Source: Henricia sp. BOLD:AAB3569 (lineage: Eukaryota; Echinodermata; Asteroidea; Spinulosida; Echinasteridae). From it: a stretch of DNA of 64,000 bases. The stretch's first letter is position 1, and every line of letters begins with the position of its first letter. Position numbers and translations under genes: made by a program. This document shows positions 52,198-63,600 of this stretch, piece after piece. The stretch spans positions 434,001-498,000 of the forward strand of contig JBBELK010000517.1 in the NCBI GenBank assembly GCA_037783545.1. The letters are read 5' to 3'. Under the pieces are notes generated by a model. It was given only the letters and a program-made list of their open reading frames with translations, searched no databases and was not told the DNA's origin.

Positions 52198-55143
52198 ACT
52201 CGCGTTTCGACGCTGATTCCGAAAATACCACGAATGGTCAGTTTCGGCCATTTTGGAAAAAAACTGACCACTATTCAGTTTTGGTTGGACGGTGTCCAAA
52301 GTGGTATTTTTGAACTCGCCCTTCGACGCTGATTCCGGAAATACCACACATGGTCAGTTTCGGCCATTTTGGAAAAAAACTGACCAGTATTAAGTTTTGG
52401 TCGGACGGTGTCCAAAGTGGTATTTTTGAACTCGCCCTTCGACGCTGATTCCGAAAATACCACACATGGTCAGTTATTAACGTTCCGCGTTCCGTTCCGC
52501 GTTCCGTTCCGCGTTCCGCGGAACGTTCCGCGTTCCGTTCCGCGTTCCGTTCCGCGTTCCGCGTTTCGCTGATTCCGAAAATACCACACATGGTCAGTTT
52601 CGGCCATTTTGGAAAAAAACTGACCACTATTCAGTTTTGGTCGGACGGTGTCCAAAGTGGTATTTTTGAACTCGCCATTCGACGCTGATTCCGGAAATAC
52701 CACACATGGTCAGTTATTAACGTTCCGCGTTCCGTTCCGCGTTCCGTTCCGCGTTCCGCGGAACGTTCCGCGTTCCGTTCCGCGTTCCGTTCCGCGTTCC
52801 GCGTTTCGCTGATTCCGAAAATACCACACATGGTCAGTTTCGGCCATTTTGGAAAAAAACTGGCCACTATTCAGTTTTGGTCGGACGGTGTCCAAAGTGG
52901 TATTTTTGAACTCGCCCTTCGACGCTGATTCCGGAAATACCACACATGGTCAGTTTCGGCCATTTTGGAAAAAAAACTGACCAGTATTAAGTTTTGGTCG
53001 GACGGTGTCCAAAGTGGTATTTTTGAACTCGCCCTTCGACGCTGATTAACGAAAATACCACACATGGTCAGTTATTAACGTTCCGCGTTCCGTTCCGCGT
53101 TCCGTTCCGCGTTCCGCGGAACGTTCCGCGTTCCGTTCCGCGTTCCGTTCCGCGTTCCGCGTTTCGCTGATTCCGAAAATACCACACATGGTCAGTTTCG
53201 GCCATTTTGGAAAAAAACTGGCCACTATTCAGTTTTGGTCGGACGGTGTCCAAAGTGGTATTTTTGAACTCGCCCTTCGACGCTGATTCCGGAAATACCA
53301 CACATGGTCAGTTATTAACGTTCCGCGTTCCGTTCCGCGTTCCGTTCCGCGTTCCGTTCCGCGTTCCGCGGAACGTTCCGCGTTTCGCTGATTCCGAAAA
53401 TACCACACATGGTCAGTTTCGGCCATTTTGGAAAAAAACTGACCAGTATTAAGTTTTGGTCGGACAGTGTCCAAAGTGGTATTTCCGCGTTCCGTTCCGC
53501 GTACCGTTCCGCGTTCCGCGGAACGTTCCGCGTTCCGTTCCGCGTTCCGTTCCGCGTTCCGCGTTTCGCTGATTCCGAAAATACCACACATGGTCAGTTT
53601 CGGCCATTTTGGAAAAAAACTGGCCACTATTCAGTTTTGGTCGGACGGTGTCCAAAGTGGTATTTTTGAACTCGCCCTTCGACGCTGATTCCGGAAATAC
53701 CACACATGGTCAGTTTCGGCCATTTTGGAAAAAAAACTGACCAGTATTAAGTTTTGGTCGGACGGTGTCCAAAGTGGTATTTTTGAACTCGCCCTTCGAC
53801 GCTGATTCCGAAAATACCACACATGGTCAGTTATTAACGTTCCGCGTTCCGTTCCGCGTTCCGTTCCGCGTTCCGCGTTCCGTTCCGCGTTCCGTTCCGC
53901 GTTCCGCGTTTCGCTGATTCCGAAAATACCACACATGGTCAGTTTCGGCCATTTTGGAAAAAAACTGACCACTATTCAGTTTTGGTCGGACGGTGTCCAA
54001 AGTGGTATTTTTGAACTCGCCATTCGACGCTGATTCCGGAAATACCACACATGGTCAGTTATTAACGTTCCGCGTTCCGTTCCGCGTTCCGTTCCGCGTT
54101 CCGCGGAACGTTCCGCGTTCCGTTCCGCGTTCCGTTCCGCGTTCCGCGTTTCGCTGATTCCGAAAATACCACACATGGTCAGTTTCGGCCATTTTGGAAA
54201 AAAAACTGACCAGTATTAAGTTTTGGTCGGACGGTGTCCAAAGTGGTATTTTTGAACTCGCCCTTCGACGCTGATTCCGAAAATACCACACATGGTCAGT
54301 TATTAACGTTCCGCGTTCCGTTCCGCGTTCCGTTCCGCGTTCCGCGGAACGTTCCGCGTTCCGTTCCGCGTTCCGTTCCGCGTTCCGCGTTTCGCTGATT
54401 CCGAAAATACCACACATGGTCAGTTTCGGCCATTTTGGAAAAAAACTGGCCACTATTCAGTTTTGGTCGGACGGTGTCCAAAGTGGTATTTTTGAACTCG
54501 CCCTTCGACGCTGATTCCGGAAATACCACACATGGTCAGTTATTAACGTTCCGCGTTCCGTTCCGCGTTCCGTTCCGCGTTCCGCGGAACGTTCCGCGTT
54601 TCGCTGATTCCGAAAATACCACACATGGTCAGTTTCGGCCATTTTGGAAAAAAACTGACCAGTATTAAGTTTTGGTCGGACAGTGTCCAAAGTGGTATTT
54701 CCGCGTTCCGTTCCGCGTACCGTTCCGCGTTCCGCGGAACGTTCCGCGTTCCGTTCCGCGTTCCGTTCCGCGTTCCGCGTTTCGCTGATTCCGAAAATAC
54801 CACACATGGTCAGTTTCGGCCATTTTGGAAAAAAACTGGCCACTATTCAGTTTTGGTCGGACGGTGTCCAAAGTGGTATTTTTGAACTCGCCCTTCGACG
54901 CTGATTCCGGAAATACCACACATGGTCAGTTTCGGCCATTTTGGAAAAAAAACTGACCAGTATTAAGTTTTGGTCGGACGGTGTCCAAAGTGGTATTTTT
55001 GAACTGGCCCTTCGACGCTGATTCCGGAAATACCACACATGGTCAGTTATTAACGTTCCGCGTTCCGTTCCGCGGAACGTTCCGCGGAACGTTCCGTTCC
55101 GCGTTCCGCGGAACGTTCCGCGGAACGTTCCGCGTTCCGCGTT
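52187..55143 (-). repeat. Right satellite array, same family in inverted orientation
   Basis: The same modules as the left array but reverse-complemented. The basic units are about 240 bp (one A plus one shortened A and B) with extra A modules. A still larger unit is duplicated: segments beginning at 53207, 53229, 53409 and 53449 recur at 54435, 54457, 54625 and 54665, a shift of 1216-1228 bp. It is about twice the length of the left array, as unequal exchange would produce. Confidence 0.95.
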
Positions 55144-55410
55144 TTACCAACGTCCTGAATCATCAAAACAGATCATCCAAAAGGCTCTAGACCTTTATCC
55201 ACGGACGTAGGCCTATTATATTTCACGGTGCGTCCATCTTGTCTGGTTCTCCTGAAGTACGTGTCGGGGACGATCAGTCCGTCTGCGCGTCCGCGCGATA
55301 GCGCGTGTAATCTCCCGTTGAGAATCACTGTCCACGCTGCGCACTCTCTTGATCGCGCAAAGCCTGTACTAGGCTGTGACATTGTGATGGGTGTGGGTGA
55401 AAAACGGACG

Positions 55411-55768
55411 CTCCGGATCCTTCCAGATCTTCCGGATCTTCCGGATCTTTTTCAAAAATGGCTATTTAATGAACAGAAAGTGCTTAGTTTGACTTCTTAA
55501 TACGCTTCCATACCTTTTACCGCCATGTACAGGCCTTATTTTTAAAGATCCGGCGTGGAAAAAAAACCAATTTCTTTTTTCTTAGTGTCCTGCACTTCCT
55601 ACGCCTATTTCTTCGAAAATTTCACTTTGTGGATAGTCGATGTGGTGTATGATTACAAATTAGTGCAATACATGGTAATAAAAGGTATGTAAGCGTATTT
55701 AGAAGTCAAACTAGGTACTTTCTGTTCGTTAAATATCAATTTTTAACAAAGATCCGGAAGATCCGGAG
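55411..55768. mobile_element. MITE CTCCGGATC with ~100 bp arms
   Basis: CTCCGGATCCTTCCAGATCT at the left and GATCCGGAAGATCCGGAG at the right. The arms share AGAAAGTGCTTAGTTTGACT and its imperfect complement. It lies just outside the right end of the giant transposon. Confidence 0.75.
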
Positions 55769-55904
55769 GGTCCGACTTTCACAGACTGCCCATTGTGATG
55801 CACACAATGAACAATGTCAACACGGGACCAAACTTTTTTTTTTTTGCAAGCCTCGCTTTGGTTACGTTTATTTTAATAGGAGAAAAAGGAAGATGGCCGC
55901 ACCG

Positions 55905-57083
55905 TGATAAAGGTCTATAGATCTGTTCGGGGTTTTTCTCACACAATGGAATTAGCATTATATTCATGTATTTTTGGTACAGCGGACCTTTAACATACTA
56001 TGGACTAGACAGAATAATTCTGTCCCTACGGATTTCCCGTAGGGACAGAAGGTTCCTCTTTCATACAGTGGATTGTTGTCATTCTGCCTGGAAATTAGAA
56101 TCACACCCAAATATTTCCTCCTAGTTGTGTCCTACAGTGGTTTTAGATGTGCATGATTGGAAAATGATTGGAAAGAAATACTTACAATCACCGTTTTTGA
56201 AGCCAAACGTTGCTCTCACATTCAAACTCAACAGCAGTTCCTGTCGTGACCGTGTTCATACATGTGTAAATCTCGACGTGAAATCTCGCGAGAATGTACA
56301 CTAGTTGGGCCTGCCCAATGCCCAATTGCAGACGGACTGTATCAAGCCGTATCGTTAATCGGGCACAAATACATTTACACGTACGCAGTCCTTTCCGTGC
56401 CGCTAGCGCTGTACGCACTGAGGAAATGACTTGGCTGCTCTTTCCGACGGCTGTTTCATTACTTAACACTTAATGTCAACCATGTCCACTTACTAAAATG
56501 TGGACAAAAGTGTTAAGTAATGAAACAGCCGTCGGAAAGAGCAGCCAAGTCATTTCCTCAGTGCGTACAGCGCTAGCGGCACGGAAAGGACTGCGTACGT
56601 GTAAATGTATTTGTGCCCGACTAACGATAAGGCTTGATACAGTCCGTCTGCAATTGGGCATTGGGCAGGCCCAACTAGTGTACATTCTCGCGAGATTTCA
56701 CGTCGAGATTTACACATGTATGAACACGGTCACGACAGGAACTGCTGTTGAGTTTGAATGCGAGAGCAACGTTTGGCTTCAAAAACGGTGTTGTAAGTAT
56801 TTCTTTCCAATCATTTTCCAATCATGCACATCTAAAACCACTGTAGGACACAACTAGGAGGAATAATTTGGGTGTGATTCTAATTTCCAGGCAAAATGAC
56901 AACAATCCACTTGATGAAAGGAAAGCTGACTGACTAACTATGGACCGGTTCCTAATCCTATCGCTTATTGCGGAATACCATCCCTAGCGGGAACCAATCT
57001 ATAAATGTCAAAGGTCCGCTGTACCAATTTTTAATGATATGCTAATTTCATTGTGTTCGTAAACCCTGAACAGGTCTATTTTA
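55905..57083. mobile_element. MITE with ACAGCGGACCTTT ends, split by the foldback element
   Basis: The left part near 55905-55996 (TAGATCTGTTCGGGGTTT ... TACAGCGGACCTTTAACAT) is mirrored at 57000-57083 (TGTCAAAGGTCCGCTGTACC ... ACCCTGAACAGGTCTA). The foldback element 56006-56936 sits inside it. A second member without that insertion is at 46980-47284. Confidence 0.7.
56006..56936. mobile_element. Foldback element (family TAGACAG), second copy with nearly perfect arms
   Basis: Same ends as the element at 33713, and again a 9 bp flanking duplication, ACTATGGAC (55997-56005 and 56937-56945). The two arms of about 400 bp (56090-56495 and 56505-56890) are almost identical, so it could form one very long hairpin centred near 56500. 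An open frame lies in mirror image in both arms (56188-56469 minus, 56498-56857 plus), an arithmetic result of the palindrome rather than a gene. Confidence 0.8.
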
Positions 57084-57448
57084 AGATATCGGCCTACTTG
57101 TCTTCCCACATGCACTTTTGTCGCAAATGTTGCATTTCTGAGATAAATAAATGATAAAATTACTGCAGAAAGTAATGCACAAAATTACGGCGCGAGCGGT
57201 CCGTGCGTATTAAGCGCGACAACAGGAGGCGCTGCGCGCACGCGGGAATAGTTATCTTTTGCCGAAAGCCAAAGTACACAAGCCATAAATGCGCATTGTC
57301 CGTGCTTTACACGAAGACCCGCTCCCCAGCACACGCGCGCGACTTTTTTCACTTGCTTACTGAAATGTTTAAACTAATCTAACGAGAATCAATGTATTAG
57401 GTGTATAATTTTTACAGATAACTACTTTGTCCTATTTCAGTTTTCACC

Positions 57449-57652
57449 ATGGGATGTGGATCGTCCAATGCTGCAGTGAGCTACCAAGCTGACATTAACA
57501 CCATGTGGGACCAGGTCAGCCGAACCATCGACATACAGAGAAACAAGGAAAAGAACCTGGTCATACGACGTTCCGGTTGGAAGACTGTTAGGATATTTGT
57601 GTCTTCTACCTTCAGGGACTTTCATGCGGAAAGAGAAATATTAGTCAAAGAG
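57449..57652 (+). CDS. Right gene exon 1
   Basis: 68 codons from ATG to AAAGAG, then GTATGC donor. The protein is identical to left exon 1. Two silent changes are visible (glycine and isoleucine codons near residues 40-43). Confidence 0.92.
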
Positions 57653-60600
57653 GTATGCTATTTTTGTTTTAAACCTTCATATTATAGATTATATACCTCA
57701 TGCGTAGATTCCAGTCATCTGATTGGTTAAAAGTGGGGGCATTGAATCGGCTAGACCCGGCGCGTATATGCCCACCGGTCAATAGTCTTTGCCATGCCCC
57801 GGGCATAGTCATTTAGCGGGTTCCGGACGCGCGCATTACATGTGTTAGCATAGCTATAGCTGTGCACCAACTATGCAGCTGTGCGCTTCACGTAAACATT
57901 CATCAGGACGGTAATGGCGGAATCTCGACGTCATTTTGTCGTCTGTCGTAGATGATGAAGTCCTTAAGAAAGTAAGAGAAGTGGCCTACAGTGAAAACTG
58001 TGTCAGGTGAAATGTGCTACAATGTTTGCTGTAAATATACAACTTTTCTGCCGTAGACCAGCTTCCGAAATCGAAACGCGAAGGACCACTGTCATGACTG
58101 TATGATGTCTCGTTACTTTTAACCAACCAGATGACAAAAATCTACACATTCGGTATATAAAACAAATATTGACTGCTGTTTATTCGGGTCATGGTTAAGA
58201 TTATAGGCCCTCGGTGATCTCGAGCATAGTCATGGCTTCGAGATCACCTTGGGCCTATAATCTTAACCATGCCCCTCATTGCAGTCAATATTTGTATAAT
58301 ATTGCATTATTTTGGGAAAAGAAATTTTACTGTTTCAAACTCTTAAGCCGTGTCCGCATTGGACTTGTTTTTCCGGAGGTTTTACCGAGACGATGGTAAA
58401 ATGAAAAATGGTTAAATTTTACAGCTGTCCGCATTTAGACTTTTTGACAAGGGAAAATTTTACCGAGACCGTGGGAGAGCATGCGCAGATTCCCTTCGCA
58501 GTTTGACCTTCAAGGCACGGACGTACGCTTCCAGGGCGCTTTTACCGACTCGATGTGTCCGCATTGGACTTATTGTCTCAGGAAAAGTTAACTGGTCAAT
58601 TTTCCTAGGCAGCAGTTGGCCAGGAAAATTAACTGCTGGACTCGGTAAAAAAGTTACTGAGAGGAAAACGTCCTAGACTGTCCACATTGGACTTCAAATG
58701 GGGAGAGTACCCATCGTCTCGGTACGTTTTTCCAAAAAAGTCCAATGCAAACAGGCATTTTTTCTTGGCTTTAAAATTTGGGTGATTATTTCAGGCGCCA
58801 CCAAGAGTTTGACGCATAAAGCATACTTTTGGTATGCATCATGGGAAAAAAGTCAACACGAACATTGCTAGCCATTAATTAGTATGTTAATTAGTATGTT
58901 TTTATTTTAACCAGTTCTTTAGTTGTAGTGTAAGTACAGGGCGACAATTTGTGTGTAAAAAAGCTATATTAGGGCGACACGCTCAATAGGGCGACAATTT
59001 GGTGTCGCCCTAATATTTTTGAGATTAAAAACCATTTTTTAAGGTCAAAAACATTTTTTTTAAATCGAGAACCATTTTTTATTAGGTCTAGAACCGTCTC
59101 TCTTAGGTCTGTAACCATTTTTGGAAGCTTTGGGTAGAGAAATTTTGTGTCAATTTGAGTGATTCTTCCAGAAATTTCTGTGGTCCCCGGGGAAAGGCTT
59201 CCGGAAATGTCGCCCTATTGCTGCATCCAGGGCTATTACAAAATAAATTATTATTATTTTTATTATTAGCCATATGACAGAGCATAATATTGCGTTGTGT
59301 ATTCTCAACAAAAGGGGCATAGATTTAATTTATTTCTTTGCAAACGGTGTTAGTTATGATTGTACTTTTAGGCTTCCTAAATAGTCTTCAACCTCTAAAC
59401 AAGATATTTATTTTCAAGTCAAATTGTTTGTACAATAAATAAATGCGCTGATGTTGACAGCACGGTTATTTTGCTGTTTTTAAATTCTCTTTGAAGGTGT
59501 TTCCTGATCTACGAGTGTGGTGTGAGAAGCGACGGCTTCACCTTGTGGACTGTGATCTCAGATGGGTGAGTTTCCAAAAAATTTACTTTATGCAAACAAA
59601 TTGGTCTTTTGTCAATTTGTAGTCAGCCATCCATTCTACCTGATCGTAGCTTTCACTAGTTTGTTTAGCTCATTGCAATAAACCAGTCTAACTGAAGTAC
59701 ATGTACGGCTATGCCAGCTGGAAAACACACAATGTAAAGTAACACAGCTGGCTACTTGCGTAATTTCATGCCAAACTCGGGTAATTCACACCAAACAAAC
59801 GTCCTCACGAAGCCACTTGATGGCGCATGCAAAATGAGTGAGACAAGCGTATTGGTTGAATCTGCAGGGGTCGAAATTAACCTGAATTTCATGCTGGTCA
59901 GAAGGACCAGTAGATTAGAGAACTCTACTGGTCCTGCTGAAAATTTGGTGGTTAACTGGTGCTTTTCAAAATGGCACAGAGATACTGCAATACTTTCTGG
60001 TTTAAGGTCATTAAGTGCAGGATGGACGGGATTGCTTGTTGATCCAACACTAGTGTCTGGGCATATCTAGAGAGATCGGAGAAAGAAGTGTAGTTATCTG
60101 AAAATGTCTAAAGCAATCAGGAATTGTTTGTGGTAACTAGGAATTCTTCGCAGAAATGTTTACTGTGGATTAGGCATGAGGGAATGTTTCCATGAGTCAT
60201 GAAATGTTTTCACTGGTCCTAATGATTTTTTTTATTTAATTTCTACCCCTGCTCTGTTACTTTACTTTGCTTTTGGTTGTTGCACCAAGGCTGTTGCGCT
60301 GAATAAAATAAAATGTCTTTGTTCAGGCTACATCGTGATCAAGTAAAAACACTTTTGCTTTTACAAGCGAAGCACATGCTCAATATTTTGAACGTATTGC
60401 AATGTGCGCATGCAACATTTTCGAACAAAAACGCATGGATTGGTATTTTTTACACATGTCCGTGTGCGTCGATTGGCGCGTGCGGCCGGTGACACCCAAA
60501 CATTCCTGAATGTCGCACTTGGCAGAGAGCAGTCTATACCACTAATAGACATATGTTTTCTTCTCAATACTCTTCTTAGTCTTCTTTTATAAAAAAAACT

Positions 60601-63600
60601 ATATGTAGCGCCATGTCTGAAAATCATACACCGATTATAGCCTGCTCACCATATGCTTAAATTTTAAGACCAGTCTTGCTTTTGTATGATCATAATATTG
60701 CAAAAACTCTGGGGCATGTTAAACCTTGACAGTTTTCCCTGTACTTTTGCCATCAAAGTTGCACTTTTTAAAACTTTTTTTTCTGGAAACCAAAATTCTC
60801 AGGGTATACCAAAGGACACAACGACCGAGGAGACACTACGGACGTGTCTTGGAGAGATTGACAGATGCTACCAAGACAACATCATGCCGTTCTTTCTCAA
60901 TTTGACCAGGTAAAGTTCACTTAAAATGCCTTAAATCAATTGGCTTCTACTGTGGGGTGATCAAAGGATTTGTGAAATTAAGTAAATACTCACTACAACA
61001 AGACTCTCAAAGCTGTACACACCATTTGCAAAAGATCTAAAATGATTTGTCCATGTTATTATGCAGGAGTTTATTTGATGTATGTCACAGTAATGTTGAT
61101 ATCCCTAATGTGGTGCGATCCCCAACAGGGTGCAGCCCCTAATGTGGCGCAGCCCCTAACGTGGGGCGGCCCCTAACATGGGGCGGCCCCTAACGTGGGG
61201 CGGCCCCTAATGTGGCGTGGCCTGATAACGTGGGGCGGCCCCATAACGTGGTGCAGCCCCATGACGTGGTGCGGTCCCTGACGTGGCGCACCCACCCGAC
61301 GTGGCTCAGTCCCCCAACGTGGTGCGGCTGCCTAACGTGGCACGGCCCTTATGTTTTTCTATTATGGAATGTCTATTAAAAAATATTAAAGGCACAGGCT
61401 CGTCAGCAATGTGCGCGTGTAAATTCATGCTACGTAATACGCAGCTCCATAGCAAAGGCACGGAGCTGCGTATTTCGTGGCACGAATTTGGCACGCGCGC
61501 ATTGCTGACGAGCCTGTGCCTTTAAGCCCTAATATTAACAGAGTGAAGGTGATTTGTGTGAAAATAACGTGTGAGCTAAAGTTTTCTAAATGATTCTGAT
61601 GTACTTTTGATGTATTTTCAAGATGTCTCCTTTCTTTTTATGTGTCCAAATGGTTCACACTGACCATTAAAAGCATGCAGAAAAAGTATTGGTGTTGAAA
61701 TAAAAATAAAAGGTAGAAATTCAGTTTAAAAAAATCTTGCTGGGTCTTTCCATATTAACTGTGACAAATAAGGTCTTAGGTCCAAGTTCTCTTCAAATGT
61801 CTGTATTTTATCTCAAAATTAAAGGAATATCTTCAAATTTTTCCAAAAGAGTTCATCTCTCAGCAGTATACATTTCCCTAAACCCCTATGTACAAATGTT
61901 TCAAAGAACGTACCATAGATTGTACAATTGTATGTGACAAAGACAGAAAAAAATGTCACACATTGATCTGTCCTTATTACATACATGTATGCATTCATTG
62001 TACATGGGTCTTTCCACAGTATAGGGGGCATTTTGGCAACACAGACAATATTTTCAAGGAAATACCTTTGCCTGGTCTCAAAAAGAAATAATTTTAAGTT
62101 GTTCTGAAGAGATAACTTGGGCCCAAAAAAGGTTACAAATAGTGTGACAATATGCCTCTCTAAAAACCCTGTGTACAAATTTCCAATATACGCTCGTAAC
62201 CGGGACGGACACTTGTGTTACATTTTAGGCCGTCCCGGTTTGTACACAGGGTTTTTAGAAAGGCATGTTGTCACACTATTTGTTACCCTTTTTGGGCCTA
62301 TAAGTTATCTCTTCAGAACAACTGAAACTTATTTCTTTTATTTTGAGACCAGACAAAGGTATTTTCTAGAAAATATGGTCTGTGTTGCCAAAATTCCCCC
62401 TTTACCGTGGAAAGACTCACATGGACTTTTCAGGAAAGTATGTTGCTGTAATACCCTTTCGTGCAGAAGTTCTCTCCTGAGCAGTATATAGACCTTTCTT
62501 TAAATTTGATGTAAACTAAAGACATGAGCATTACCATGGAAAGACCCTGCTGTCATTTTTGTTTCTGGGAGCAGATTCGTTGCTGATGCTTTACTGAGTT
62601 TAAAAAGTGTGCTATCAACTAGTCAGTGTGAGCCATCAGTGTATTTTTCTCGGTTCTTTTCATGTTTCAGCCCGTCTCTAGTCTTTTCCTGCCATTTGTT
62701 TCCTGTACAACCAGCCTTGGGTAGGAAGTTCTGAATTCACTGCATTGTTTTCTATGTCATGATTAACATTTCATGTTTTTTCACTTCACATTTTTCCCCC
62801 ATTGAAATCAACCCCTTTGTGTACTGCTCATACCTGTGCATGGTCTGTATTTAGGGAATAAAAGTGGGTTTGGCCAGTCTTAAGACCAATTTACAAGATC
62901 ATACTTTTGTTCAAGAACTTCATCCAACAAAACATCGACAAAACATCGACAAAACATCCACGAAACATCCACGAAACATCCACGAAACATCCACGAAACA
63001 TCCACGAAACATCCACGAAACATCCACGAAACATCCACGAAACATCCACGAAACATCCACGAAACATCCACGAAACATCCACGATACATCCACGTTCAAT
63101 CTCTGGGACTTCTAGTGACCTTGAACAAGTGTGAACATCGTCATACAAATGTTGGATGGATTTCTTGAACAATGGGGCTTTAAACATACGTTTAAAACCG
63201 GCTAGGGGCTTGGACGAGTGATAATGGCCCGAGCTGCAGGCGAGGGCCATTATCAGTGTCTGCAGGACCCTGGCCGGTTTTAAACAGATTGTTTAAGACT
63301 GGCCAAACCCACTTTTATTCCCATTCATAAATACCTTTTTGTTTAAATTGGTAAAACTCACAAAAAATTCTTCGATAATCTTGTCGTTTTGCCATGTTTG
63401 CTATTGTACGTTCAAACTGCTGTGCGTGGGGTTGTTTTTCTTCAATGCGTGCGTTATGCGTAATGCAGGCATGTTGTACGTGCACGTACACGACTGGGTA
63501 CTTGTCACAGTGCACATTTTGCTTTCGGGAGCGTGCAGTTTCTGTGTGCGTGTGTGTGTTCCATAAGCACTGAATAGGGTGCGGGCACGGGCCAGGGTAC

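Larger units (their letters stand above)
40480..55155. mobile_element. Giant foldback / Mutator-like transposon with satellite-array terminal inverted repeats
   Basis: The left end reads GGACGTTGGTAAAACGCGG and the right end is its exact reverse complement ending CCAACGTCC. Immediately outside both ends is the same 9 bp in direct orientation, TGAATCATC (40471-40479 and 55156-55164), as expected of a target-site duplication. The terminal inverted repeats are tandem arrays of about 1.5 kb (left) and 3.0 kb (right). The architecture (ends made of tandem repeats, 9 bp duplication) is that described for Drosophila FB and sea urchin TU foldback elements; a 9 bp duplication is also the Mutator-like (MULE) size. 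The 10.2 kb interior carries a broken DNA-binding-type ORF next to the right array, a LINE relic and nested MITEs; no transposase catalytic core is recognised, so it looks non-autonomous. The alternative is two independent arrays that happen to share an end and a 9 bp flank. Confidence 0.7.

Noticed and set aside
40492-55143. CRISPR-like array
   Set aside because: There are no unique spacers between identical repeats; the genome is eukaryotic and the structure is a higher-order satellite.
56188-56857. A 93-119 codon protein encoded twice in mirror image
   Set aside because: It is the same sequence in the two arms of a foldback element. There is no recognisable domain and no reason to think it is translated.
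62907-63250. Repeat proteins such as KHPRNIHETSTKHPRNIHET or DVSWMFRGCF on the two strands
   Set aside because: They are read-outs of the 11 bp minisatellite in different frames.
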